Assembly: GCA_002733485.1 (NCBI GenBank)
Contig: NVVU01000020.1
Location: forward strand, 4,984 to 21,198
DNA: 16,215 nucleotides
Direction: 5' to 3'
Source: Robiginitomaculum sp.
Lineage (GTDB): Bacteria; Pseudomonadota; Alphaproteobacteria; Caulobacterales; Maricaulaceae
Under the pieces are notes generated by a model that made no database searches, was not told where the DNA came from, and saw only the letters and a program-made list of their open reading frames with translations. Shown one piece after another: positions 1-7,277 of this stretch. The translations under genes were made by a program, and so were the position numbers. Within the stretch, counting starts at the first letter, position 1. Each line of letters begins with the position of its first letter.

Positions 1-1726
1 AAAACGCGTTATAAAATCCTGTCAGCTCTAGGGTATAGCCATCGTGATTCCAACGGGTGCCCAGCTCCCAATTGGTGGCGGTTTCCGGTTGTGCCTGTGC
101 TCTTCCCGGGGATGGCGGTGAAAAGCCTTCATGCACACCACCAAAAAAGGCTAAATCATCATTTGCATCATAGATAAGGCCCAGACCCGGGATAAAAGCA
201 GTTACGGTATTGTCAGTTAGTTTAAGGGCATTGCCAATACGATCCGGATCGGCCTTGCCAAAATTACGCCGCTGTAAATCCACGCTTTCAAAACGCACAC
301 CCGGCACCAATGTCCAGCGCCCGATGATGGCTGTATCCTGCACATAAAGCGCCAGCGCTCTGGCGCTTTCAATGCGGTTTGATTCTGTACCGGCGGTATC
401 TACGCCGGTGCGGACCAATGTTCCAGCATCACTTTTATAGCGTTCCCACCATTGGAAACGATCCTGTTGATCTTCATGATAACGCGCGCTGGCCTCGATG
501 GTGTGATTAACCTTTCCCAGATCACCATTCCAGCCCATCGCCCCCTGGATGCCCTGAGCATAATAATCGCGATTATTATGCTTGATCAGCAATGCACCAT
601 CCGCCGAGACCAGATCGTTTTCACCTTTCAAAATGGCCAGCTCTGCGCCATAGCGATCCGGGTTGGCCAATATCGAAGAAATACCAACGCCGCTCTTGCC
701 ACCATTGGAAAGCGTGCCCGCAGCGTCCACCCGGTCAAGCTTGAACCAGTCCCGGGAAAAATCTGTGCGATAAGCCAGCACCGTACCAGTGAAGCCCTTG
801 CCGAGCGCCCCCTGCCAACGGCCGGAAAAGAGCGAATGCTCGCCGGTAAATTCATCCAGTGCAGAGCCGCTATAACGCCGAAACGGGGTCGCGGCGAAAT
901 CGGTATCGATCAGACCAAGATAAGTCTCATCCGAGGTTTGGTCAGAATATTGTGCCTTGAATTCCAGACTTTGCTGGCGCGCCGTATTTTCAGGGAATTG
1001 CAGGCGCAATTTGACTACATAATCCTGAATATCGAAGCCGGTATTACCGCCATTATCCAAGCGTTTGAACCCGTCAGAGGTATTGAAAAAGCCCTCACCT
1101 AACAGACTGATGCGCATACCCTTTTCGCGTACCGGACCACCGGCCCAAACATGGGCGCGGCGAGTGTTAAAATCACCGGCACGCAGATCAGCGAAAGCCC
1201 CAAACGCACCGGGCACCGCCGTTGAAAGCAGGTTTACTGAGCCGCCCTGCGTCCGGGGGCCGTATTTAATGCCTGCCGCGCCTTTGATCACTTCAACGCC
1301 GCTCATGCGGCCAGCTGAGGGAAAATAATAGGCGCTGGGGGCGGCATAGGGGGCCGGAGCAATCAGCACACTGTCTTCCATCAGAGTGATCTTGGCAGAA
1401 CGATCCAGCCCGGTACCGCGAATGCCGATATTGGGGCGTAAGCCAAACCCGTCTTCTTCCTGAATATTAACCCCGGGCACAGCACGCAACACACGATTAA
1501 TGTCGCTGTAATCCTGCTTTTGCAGCTCTTCCAGACCAATAAAACTCGCAGAACCGGGAACGTCCTCAACCGAGGCATGGGTGCCGGTAATAATGATCAG
1601 ATCATCCGATGGCCATGGATGATCTTCGCTCTCATGATCTGCCGCCATGGCCATAGAGGGTATGGCGGTACTGGCCATCATAGCCCCAGCTAATATTTTT
1701 AGCATGGCCGTGTATTTGATACGCAT
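1..1726 (-). CDS. TonB-dependent outer-membrane receptor, FecA-like (partial)
   Basis: Outer-membrane gated channel that imports a ferric chelate using TonB-ExbBD energy. The frame is open from the ATG at 1726-1724 to the window edge, giving about 575 codons; the C-terminal end of the barrel lies outside. Residues 1-29 are a signal peptide (basic MRIK, hydrophobic core, AMA-AD cleavage region). A TonB box follows (DDLIIITG, 41-48) and then a plug domain: DINRVLRAVPGVN (75-87), RPNIGIRGTG (97-106), LIAPAPYAAPSAYYF (121-135), GVEVIKGAAGIKYGPRTQGG (143-162). These plug motifs match the FecA-like Fe(III)-dicitrate receptor group. The long N-terminal signalling domain of E. coli FecA is absent, and no fecI/fecR pair is visible, so control is probably by Fur alone. 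The start has only a short AAGG 4 nt upstream; an ATG at codon 8 is a weaker alternative because it would shorten the signal peptide. The actual ligand is not deducible. Confidence 0.93.
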   Translation of the reverse strand, partial: MRIKYTAMLKILAGAMMASTAIPSMAMAADHESEDHPWPSDDLIIITGTHASVEDVPGSASFIGLEELQKQDYSDINRVLRAVPGVNIQEEDGFGLRPNIGIRGTGLDRSAKITLMEDSVLIAPAPYAAPSAYYFPSAGRMSGVEVIKGAAGIKYGPRTQGGSVNLLSTAVPGAFGAFADLRAGDFNTRRAHVWAGGPVREKGMRISLLGEGFFNTSDGFKRLDNGGNTGFDIQDYVVKLRLQFPENTARQQSLEFKAQYSDQTSDETYLGLIDTDFAATPFRRYSGSALDEFTGEHSLFSGRWQGALGKGFTGTVLAYRTDFSRDWFKLDRVDAAGTLSNGGKSGVGISSILANPDRYGAELAILKGENDLVSADGALLIKHNNRDYYAQGIQGAMGWNGDLGKVNHTIEASARYHEDQQDRFQWWERYKSDAGTLVRTGVDTAGTESNRIESARALALYVQDTAIIGRWTLVPGVRFESVDLQRRNFGKADPDRIGNALKLTDNTVTAFIPGLGLIYDANDDLAFFGGVHEGFSPPSPGRAQAQPETATNWELGTRWNHDGYTLELTGFYNAF

Positions 1727-2101
1727 ACTGCCTTAAACCCTCTGATAGTTTATCGCCAAAATCGGCACGCCCTTATTGCGAATGATTCTCATTTATATGG
1801 ATGTAAATGTAAACGCAACTCATTCTCAACATAAATTGACTTATTAATGCAGTGGTGGGCAATGACCTCACCGCGCACTTCTTTCTGCCTGAAAAACATG
1901 GGTCACTGCTCGTCAATCAATGGTCGGGTTTTCAAGTAATGCGCGTTGATAGCCAAGGCCCGGATTGGGCCAAGATGCGTCCCGTTCAACCCATGCATAT
2001 GTGCATAGCTCTTCCGCCAAGCTGGCAGTTCTCATTTATGCGCAACAGGCTCATATGCCGTTTACAAGATAAAAACACCACAAGAAAAAAAGGAAAAAAT
2101 C
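1727..2101. other. Divergent intergenic region between receptor gene and small ORF
   Basis: These 375 bases hold the Fur-type box near the left end and no gene that I trust. Small symmetries are ATGCA-TATG-TGCAT (1993-2006) and GGCCC-GGATT-GGGCC (1958-1972); neither is followed by a T-tract, so they are not terminators. TTGACT at 1836-1841 could be a -35 for rightward transcription, but no good -10 sits at the right distance. A possible 87-codon frame from a GTG at 1852 lacks a ribosome binding site and overlaps the better-supported gene at 2102. Confidence 0.5.
1778..1796 (-). promoter_or_regulatory. Fur-type operator upstream of the TonB receptor
   Basis: The core AATGA-TTC-TCATT (1781-1793) is a perfect inverted repeat, and by eye the 19-bp window matches 12 of 19 positions of the classical Fur box. 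A TATAAA on the minus strand (1792-1797) overlaps it and could be the -10 of the receptor promoter, so Fur binding would block it. A second, weaker copy (ACTCATTCTCAAC, about 1818-1830) lies further upstream and may extend the site. The box ends about 50 nt before the receptor ATG. Known biology: Fur or Mur/Irr-type repressors control such receptors in alphaproteobacteria; which protein binds here is inferred. Confidence 0.65.
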
Positions 2102-2374
2102 ATGTCGGTCGCTGAAGCTTTTTCGCATTTTGATGCCAACACCATGTTTGACAATGCCCTGGCGCGGGTTCGCCGCACCATTGGGGTACGGCACCTGCCT
2201 TCCACCACCAGCGTTCGTGATTATCTGGATGCCCAGGGTCTGATGACCATGGCGCCTAGTCTGAACGCCAGTTCTTTGGAAGCAGCCAACGAATCCGCTG
2301 CCAAAGGTAAATACCATGCCAGTACGGTTGGTCGTCGCCGGTCCCGCCGGGATCGCCGCGCCATGCGTGGATAA
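2102..2374 (+). CDS. Small orphan protein with basic C-terminus, 90 aa
   Basis: I do not recognise this protein. It is judged real because AAGGA (2090-2094) sits 7 nt before the ATG, the codon choice resembles that of the neighbours, and an intrinsic terminator follows 36 nt after the stop. The first 50 or so residues (MSVAEAFSHFDANTMFDNAL onward) could form two helices. A Ser/Ala/Asn-rich middle follows, and the last 12 residues before the end are strongly basic (GRRRSRRDRR), which could contact nucleic acid. There is no signal peptide, membrane segment or Cys motif. It is a single-gene unit, divergent from the receptor gene and separated from yaaA by the terminator. The arginine-rich tail recalls short DUF1127-like proteins, but that signature is not seen. 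Function unknown. Confidence 0.72.
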   Translation: MSVAEAFSHFDANTMFDNALARVRRTIGVRHLPSTTSVRDYLDAQGLMTMAPSLNASSLEAANESAAKGKYHASTVGRRRSRRDRRAMRG

Positions 2375-2410
2375 CCTCCCCCAACACCCCTTAAATACCC
2401 TCTAAACCGC

Positions 2411-2450
2411 AAACCCCCGTCTGCCAATGCGCAGGCGGGGGTTTGTGTTT
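2411..2450 (+). terminator. Intrinsic terminator after the 90-aa gene
   Basis: The stem AAACCCCCGTCTG (2411-2423) pairs with CAGGCGGGGGTTT (2432-2444) over 13 bp, with one G-U wobble and an 8-nt loop, followed by the T-rich GTGTTT. It ends the small gene and separates it from yaaA. The arm begins with AAA and ends with TTT, so part of the U-tract is inside the stem. Confidence 0.85.
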
Positions 2451-2524
2451 ATACATACAAAATTTTGCGTTAGATTTGCACGGTGCCGTAATCCTGATTA
2501 CATCTTCCCCTAAAGGAGAATCCC

Positions 2525-3310
2525 ATGCTGTGCGTCCTATCCCCCGCCAAGAAGATCACGGTTTCTTTAACCCCCGCCAACTTGGCTCCAACCAGACCCG
2601 CTCTGATGGAAGAGGCGCGCGTGCTGGGCGGCATCGCCAAAATGCTAAGCCGGACACAGATCAAACAGTTAATGGGCCTCTCTGATGCGCTGGCGGAACT
2701 TACTTACGCGCGCTTTGCCGCGCTGGACCTGAACGATGACACAGAGGGAAGCCCGGCGGCGCTGACCTTTGCCGGTGACGTGTATCGGGGTCTGGATGCG
2801 CCCAGCCTTAGCGCCGATGATCTGGCCTTTGCCCAGGATCATGTGCGCATTCTTTCGGGGCTTTACGGCGTTTTGCGCCCCCTGGACCGGATGCAACCCT
2901 ATCGGCTGGAAATGGGGCGCAAGCTGAAAAACCCGCGCGGCGAGGACCTTTACGATTATTGGGGCACACGCATTGCTCAGGCACTGAATGCAGATCTGGA
3001 ACGCACCGGCACTAACGTGCTTTTAAATTTGGCCTCCAATGAATATTTCAATAGTGTCGATAAAACCGCCCTGAACGCCCGGGTAATTAGCCCGGTTTTC
3101 AAAGAGATTAAAAACGGTCAGAGCCGCACCTTGGCGGTCTTTGCCAAACCGGCACGCGGCATGATGGCCAGATGGATCATCAAAAACCGCATTAATGATG
3201 TCGCTCATCTCAAAGACTTCTCTGTCGCTGGTTATCGCTTTGATGCGCAAGGTTCTATCCCGGACAAGCCGTTATTTGCGCGCCAGCAACCGGCCAAAAA
3301 GGCGGCCTGA
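2525..3310 (+). CDS. yaaA: YaaA family peroxide stress protein (UPF0246)
   Basis: YaaA is a cytosolic DNA-binding protein that in E. coli lowers free iron and limits Fenton damage during hydrogen peroxide stress. The 261 residues match the usual length (E. coli about 258). Family landmarks are the N-terminal LSPAK (5-9), SGLYGVLRPLDRMQPYRLEM (111-130), NLASNEYF (168-175) and the C-terminal KPARGMMARWII (208-219), followed by a Gly-Tyr-Arg-Phe stretch. AAGGAG (2513-2518) lies 6 nt before the ATG. The stop is one base from the start of bdhA, so the two are probably co-transcribed and translationally coupled, an unusual partner. No OxyR or Fur site could be picked out in the 80 bases between the preceding terminator and the start. 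The C-terminal tail ends AKKAA, without a known role. Confidence 0.95.
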   Translation: MLCVLSPAKKITVSLTPANLAPTRPALMEEARVLGGIAKMLSRTQIKQLMGLSDALAELTYARFAALDLNDDTEGSPAALTFAGDVYRGLDAPSLSADDLAFAQDHVRILSGLYGVLRPLDRMQPYRLEMGRKLKNPRGEDLYDYWGTRIAQALNADLERTGTNVLLNLASNEYFNSVDKTALNARVISPVFKEIKNGQSRTLAVFAKPARGMMARWIIKNRINDVAHLKDFSVAGYRFDAQGSIPDKPLFARQQPAKKAA

Positions 3311-3311
3311 T

Positions 3312-4109
3312 ATGAGCGACAACAAACCTTTATCGGGGCGCGCCGCCCTGATCACCGGATCCACGTCGGGAATCGGACTGGCACTGGCCGACGCGCTGGC
3401 CGGGGCCGGCGTCAATATCATGCTGAACGGCCTTGGCGATCGTGACGCAATAGAGCGCACCCGCGCTGACCTGGCACAAAAACATGCCGTCGATGTGCGT
3501 TATCACGGGGCTGACATGACCCGCCCGGACGAGATCGCTGATCTGGTAGCACAAACACAGGGCGCCTTTGGGCGGTTGGACATCGCGGTGCCCAATGCCG
3601 GGATACAGTATATCGCCCCCATTGAGGACTTTCCGGTGGAAAAGTGGGACGCCATACTGGCCATTAATCTTAGCTCCGCCTTTCATATTATCCGCGCCGC
3701 CGTGCCCATTATGAAGGCGCAGGGCTTTGGCCGCATCGTCAATATGGCCTCAGCCCATGCGCTGGTGGCCTCGCCGTTTAAATCCGCCTATGTGGCGGCC
3801 AAGCATGGCCTGGCCGGGCTGACCAAAACCGTAGGTCTGGAAGTGGCTGAGCATGGCATCACCTGTAATGCCATCTGCCCCGGCTATGTAAAAACCCCAC
3901 TGGTCGAGGCGCAGATTGGCCCCACCGCCAAGGCGCGCTGTATTAGCGAAGAAGACGTGGTGCGCGATGTGTTGCTGGCCGCCCAACCCACCAAAGCCTT
4001 TGTCAGTTATGAGCAATTGGCCGGTATGTTGCTCTATCTGGTGTCCGATGCCGGAGCGTCGGTCAATGGCACCATGCTGTCCATCGATGGTGGCTGGACC
4101 GCGCAATAA
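3312..4109 (+). CDS. bdhA: 3-hydroxybutyrate dehydrogenase (SDR family)
   Basis: Converts (R)-3-hydroxybutyrate and NAD+ to acetoacetate and NADH in the cytosol, linking polyhydroxybutyrate or ketone-body use to acetyl-CoA. The 265 residues carry the Rossmann glycine motif TGSTSGIG (15-22), Asp68 in GADM, Asn119, and the catalytic triad Ser147, Tyr160 and Lys164 (YVAAK). The substrate-type signature FPVEKWDAILAINLSSAFH (107-125), the ASAHALVASPFKSAY stretch (146-160) and the C-terminal DGGWTAQ are typical of BdhA rather than of FabG. The usual NNAG reads PNAG (94-97). The start at 3312 fits the family N-terminus; the frame is open further upstream but that would run inside yaaA. AAGG in the yaaA tail serves as ribosome binding site. 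Only one base separates it from yaaA, and the SSS symporter gene follows after 36 nt. Confidence 0.93.
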   Translation: MSDNKPLSGRAALITGSTSGIGLALADALAGAGVNIMLNGLGDRDAIERTRADLAQKHAVDVRYHGADMTRPDEIADLVAQTQGAFGRLDIAVPNAGIQYIAPIEDFPVEKWDAILAINLSSAFHIIRAAVPIMKAQGFGRIVNMASAHALVASPFKSAYVAAKHGLAGLTKTVGLEVAEHGITCNAICPGYVKTPLVEAQIGPTAKARCISEEDVVRDVLLAAQPTKAFVSYEQLAGMLLYLVSDAGASVNGTMLSIDGGWTAQ

Positions 4110-4145
4110 TTTTAACTAATAGACGCCCCCCTAAGGAACCCCCGC

Positions 4146-5558
4146 ATGAGTACCTTGACGATTACACTGATCACCCTGATTGCCTATCAGGGGGTTTTGC
4201 TGGGCATTGGATTTTGGGCCAAAGGGCGCAATACCAACGAACGGGATTTCTTTTTGGGCGGGCGCAATGTCGGCCCTTTTATCACCGCCATGTCCTATGG
4301 GGCCAGCTCTTCATCGGCCTGGGTATTGCTGGGTCTTACGGGATACTTTTATACCACCGGGGCACAGGCCCTGTGGATCTTGCCCGGGGTCTGGGCGGGG
4401 TATATCGCGGTCTGGCTGTTCATCGGCCCCGGCCTTCGGGCGCTGGCGGGCAAGCATGATCTGGTCACTCTGACCGATTATCTGGCCTTGGGGTCTACGG
4501 GTAGAGCCCGCCAGCTGATCATCTGGCTGGCCGCCTTTATGATCATATTTTCGTTTTCGTTTTATGTCGCCGGACAGTTTCAAGGGGCGGGCACCGCCTT
4601 TGCCAGCGCCTTTGATCTGCCCATGAGCATCAGCGTTCTGATCGGCGCAGGCGTGGTGCTGGTCTATACTTGGCTGGGTGGGTTTTGGGCGGTCAGCGTC
4701 ACCGATGCCGTTCAGGCCAGTTTAATGCTAATCGTGGCCATCCTTCTGCCCATTGCCGCCATTGCGGCGCTTGGCGGTCCGGGTGCCTTCTGGCATGCGG
4801 TCACCAGCGGCGCGGCCAACACCACTGCCGTCCCCGGTGCCGGGGCATTGGCCAGTCTGGGCTTTGTCATGGGCTCGCTGGGCATTGGCATCGGCCCGGT
4901 CGGGCAACCGCAACTCCTGACCCGGCTTATGGCCATAAACAGCCAAAAGGATATTAAACGCGGTTTTGCGATAGCGCTGGGCTGGGCGGTGATTGTGTTT
5001 AGCGCCATGGCGGTACTGGGTCTGGCCGCCCGGGCCTTGATTGCGCCGGGTGCCGGGGCCAGCGAAGGGGTGTTCTTTGCGTTAAGCGCACAAATTCTGC
5101 CCGGGGTGCTGGGCGGCATTGTGCTGGCGGCGGTACTCTCGGCCATTATGTCCACCGCCGACAGCCTTTTGCTGGTTGCTGGCTCTGCGGCCGCCCATGA
5201 TCTTGGTCTGGCGCGGCGTTTTCCCCGCCATGCCTTGTTGATCTCGCGCCTGATGACCGCATTTTTATGCATCGCGGCGGCCATCCTGACATTAGCGCTT
5301 CCGGCCAGTATTTATGGGCGTGTATTATTCGCATGGTCAGCTTTGGGGGCTGCCTTTGGTCCGCTGGTCATTGCCATGGCCATGGACCGCCCGGCGCGGC
5401 CCGCCGGGGTAATCATCGCCATGCTCACTGGCTTTATACTGACCGTGATTTTTTATCTGCAACCGGACACCCCCGGCGACTGGCTGGAACGGGTGTTGCC
5501 CTTTGTCATCGCCCTTTGTATCGCTCTTTTGATGCCCAAACGGATGGCCCGGCATTAA
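4146..5558 (+). CDS. Sodium:solute symporter, SSS family, PutP-like
   Basis: Inner-membrane secondary carrier of 470 residues, somewhat shorter than E. coli PutP (502), with about 12-13 hydrophobic segments. SSS hallmarks are FFLGGR with Arg40, GASSSSAW (52-59), GGFWAVSVTDAVQ in the middle, GQPQLLTRLMA, and MSTADSLLLVAGSAAAHDL, where the Ser-Thr pair corresponds to PutP Ser340/Thr341. From memory of the PutP sequence, the N-terminal 60 residues align without gaps, yet Asp55 (essential for Na+ in PutP) is Ser, and the aromatic residues Trp244 and Tyr248 of the proline site are Ile and Pro. So it is unlikely to be a proline carrier; with bdhA upstream and a dicarboxylate carrier downstream, a small organic acid is possible. 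AAGGA lies 9 nt before the ATG. It is probably in the yaaA-bdhA transcript. Confidence 0.88.
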   Translation: MSTLTITLITLIAYQGVLLGIGFWAKGRNTNERDFFLGGRNVGPFITAMSYGASSSSAWVLLGLTGYFYTTGAQALWILPGVWAGYIAVWLFIGPGLRALAGKHDLVTLTDYLALGSTGRARQLIIWLAAFMIIFSFSFYVAGQFQGAGTAFASAFDLPMSISVLIGAGVVLVYTWLGGFWAVSVTDAVQASLMLIVAILLPIAAIAALGGPGAFWHAVTSGAANTTAVPGAGALASLGFVMGSLGIGIGPVGQPQLLTRLMAINSQKDIKRGFAIALGWAVIVFSAMAVLGLAARALIAPGAGASEGVFFALSAQILPGVLGGIVLAAVLSAIMSTADSLLLVAGSAAAHDLGLARRFPRHALLISRLMTAFLCIAAAILTLALPASIYGRVLFAWSALGAAFGPLVIAMAMDRPARPAGVIIAMLTGFILTVIFYLQPDTPGDWLERVLPFVIALCIALLMPKRMARH

Positions 5559-5634
5559 GGCATTGTAAATCAATGACTTGCATCATGCGCACTGCGTTAC
5601 GTCACATGTTGGTGCCAAAAACAGGGAGGCGGGC

Positions 5635-5904
5635 ATGGCGTTCAGACAAAAAATGTCCGTTTGGTTTGGCAATAAAACCCGGGCCAAAGTCCTAAAATAC
5701 GAGGGCTATCCGGTGTGGCTGCCTGTGGCGCAATTACCTTTTGCCATCCTGATACTGGCGGCAGGCCTGGGATTAACACCACGGGCCAGCGGCCATGTAA
5801 TCATAGCCGCGCTTGGCATATTCTGGCTCATTCGTATTGGCTGGTGTTTTTACCGCATTGCGCAAACCCGCCTGATCAGACACCGTTTAAATACTGTCGC
5901 CTGA
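5635..5904 (+). CDS. Small two-helix inner-membrane protein, 89 aa
   Basis: Not recognised. The chosen ATG has GGGAGG a few bases upstream; the same frame is open to 5578 but that start has no ribosome binding site. The N-terminal 25 residues are basic (Arg4, Lys6, Lys14, Arg16, Lys18, Lys21). Two membrane helices follow at about 28-48 and 52-73, joined by a very short loop (TPRAS), and the tail is again basic (RIAQTRLIRHR). The positive-inside rule puts both ends in the cytoplasm. It lies 76 nt after the SSS symporter gene and 74 nt before the DAACS gene, so it may be a carrier-associated subunit. Small two-helix partners of SSS carriers exist (DUF4212, DUF485/YjcH) but usually precede the carrier gene, and their signatures are not evident here. 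Confidence 0.7.
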   Translation: MAFRQKMSVWFGNKTRAKVLKYEGYPVWLPVAQLPFAILILAAGLGLTPRASGHVIIAALGIFWLIRIGWCFYRIAQTRLIRHRLNTVA

Positions 5905-5920
5905 AATCAGTTTTCCGTGC

Positions 5921-5948
5921 TTGACCCGCGCCGTGTGCGCCCTAGTTT
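5921..5948 (+). promoter_or_regulatory. Predicted sigma-70 type promoter for the DAACS symporter gene
   Basis: TTGACC (5921-5926) and TAGTTT (5943-5948) are 16 nt apart. Read by the Caulobacter vegetative consensus, TTGACCC and CCTAGTTT are separated by 13 nt, which also fits. Transcription would start about 25 nt before the ATG at 5979. This implies that the DAACS gene can be expressed apart from the yaaA-bdhA-SSS unit. Prediction by eye only. Confidence 0.45.
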
Positions 5949-5978
5949 GTTTGCAAATAACAAAAAGGGGAAACAGGT

Positions 5979-7277
5979 ATGGGTTGGTGGTTTAAACTGG
6001 TTTTGTGGCAGCGGGTGTTGGGCGCATTATTGTTGGGTGTAGCAGTTGGTCTGGCCTTTCGCAGCTTTGGCGGCACTGTAGTGGTGGATGGCGTAACCCA
6101 TTATCCGGGCGCCGAATTTGTCACCACCTGGATCAAGCCCTTTGGCACCGCCTTTGTGCAATTGATCAAAATGCTGGTCGTGCCCCTGGTCTTTACCACG
6201 CTGGTTACCGGCATCACCTCTATGGGCCACCCGTCCAAGCTGGGCACCATCGGGGTGCGTGCCTTTTTGCTCTATGTGTTTACCACGCTGGTGGCCGTTT
6301 CCATCGGCCTCATTTTTGGCAGCATTTTCAAGCCCGGTTCCGGCGTCGACTTTACCGATGTCGCCCCCAATGTACTGGCAGGCAATGCCCCGTCCATGAC
6401 TGAGCGGCTGATCAACATTATACCGGCCAACCCGGTCCATGCGCTGGCCAGCGGCGATATGCTGGCCATCATTTTCTTTGCCCTGCTGCTGGGTGTTGCC
6501 ATTTTAATGGTCGGCAAAAAGGCCAAACCGGTCGAGGACTTTTTCAAGGCTTCGGTCGAGATCATGTTCAAGATCACCCATTGGGTGATGGAAGTGGCCC
6601 CATATGGGGTTTTTGCACTGATCACCTGGGTGACTGCCGCCAAGGGCGTTGAGACGTTCAGCTCGGTTCTGATGCTGGCACTGGCACTCTATCTTGGCTG
6701 TATCACCCACATGCTGCTTATGTATGGCGGGCTGATCAAACTGGTGCTGCGCCTGCCCCTGATCCGGTTTTTCCGAGGCATTCTGGACGCACAAGTGGTG
6801 GCCTTTTCCACCTCGACCAGCGCCGGTACTTTGCCCGTCACCATTGCCTGCGTGCAGGACAATCTGGGCATCAAGCCGGTGGTGGCCGGCTCGGTCCTGC
6901 CCCTTGGTGCCACCATCAATATGGATGGCACTTCGCTCTATCTGGGCCTTTTGGCGCTGTTTGCCGCCAATGCCTTTGGTCTGGACATCACGCTGACCGA
7001 TTATGCCCTGATCGCCATGACGGCAACGCTGGCCTCTATCGGCACGGCCTCCATCCCTTCGGCATCCTTGTTCATGTTGGCCATCGTCCTGCCGGTTATC
7101 GGCGTGTCGCCAGAACAGACGGCTCTGATGGTAGGGTTCATCCTGCCGTTTGACCGGCCACTAGACATGATGCGTACCATGACCAATGTCACCGGCGATG
7201 CTGCCGTGGCCACGGCGGTCGCCAAATGGGAAGGCGAGCTGGACGAAGAGGTCTATCGCAGGGTAGCCAAGGTTTAA
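5979..7277 (+). CDS. Dicarboxylate/amino acid:cation symporter (DAACS, DctA/GltP-like)
   Basis: Inner-membrane Na+- or H+-coupled elevator-type carrier of aspartate, glutamate or C4-dicarboxylates. All core elements are present in 432 residues: HP1 serine-rich FSTSTSAGTLPVT (276-288), TM7 NMDGT (314-318), HP2 GTASIPSA (355-362) and TM8 Asp392, Asp396, Arg399, Thr400, Asn403 and Asp407 in the order of archaeal GltPh Asp390, Asp394, Arg397, Thr398, Asn401 and Asp405. Arg399 implies a substrate with an acidic side group; the Asp396 equivalent binds the amino group in amino acid carriers, which tilts the call to glutamate/aspartate over succinate. A 30-residue loop near 117-147 is larger than in GltPh. 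AAGGGG (5965-5970) is 8 nt before the ATG. The stop overlaps the grpB-like stop on the other strand by 4 nt. Confidence 0.93.
   Translation: MGWWFKLVLWQRVLGALLLGVAVGLAFRSFGGTVVVDGVTHYPGAEFVTTWIKPFGTAFVQLIKMLVVPLVFTTLVTGITSMGHPSKLGTIGVRAFLLYVFTTLVAVSIGLIFGSIFKPGSGVDFTDVAPNVLAGNAPSMTERLINIIPANPVHALASGDMLAIIFFALLLGVAILMVGKKAKPVEDFFKASVEIMFKITHWVMEVAPYGVFALITWVTAAKGVETFSSVLMLALALYLGCITHMLLMYGGLIKLVLRLPLIRFFRGILDAQVVAFSTSTSAGTLPVTIACVQDNLGIKPVVAGSVLPLGATINMDGTSLYLGLLALFAANAFGLDITLTDYALIAMTATLASIGTASIPSASLFMLAIVLPVIGVSPEQTALMVGFILPFDRPLDMMRTMTNVTGDAAVATAVAKWEGELDEEVYRRVAKV

Noticed and set aside
452..1102. Long plus-strand open frame (216 codons) opposite the TonB receptor
   Set aside because: The minus strand encodes an unmistakable TonB-dependent receptor through this interval; the frame is its shadow and has no family-like motifs.
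1852..2115. 87-codon plus-strand frame starting with GTG
   Set aside because: No ribosome binding site, no recognisable sequence, and it overlaps the better-supported gene at 2102.
3195..3311. Longer start for the SDR gene inside yaaA
   Set aside because: The added 39 residues are not SDR-like, while 3312 gives the standard BdhA N-terminus immediately after the yaaA stop.
4712..5284. 190-codon minus-strand frame within the SSS symporter gene
   Set aside because: Antisense shadow of a GC-rich membrane protein gene; low-complexity Ala/Ser/Pro composition and no motif.
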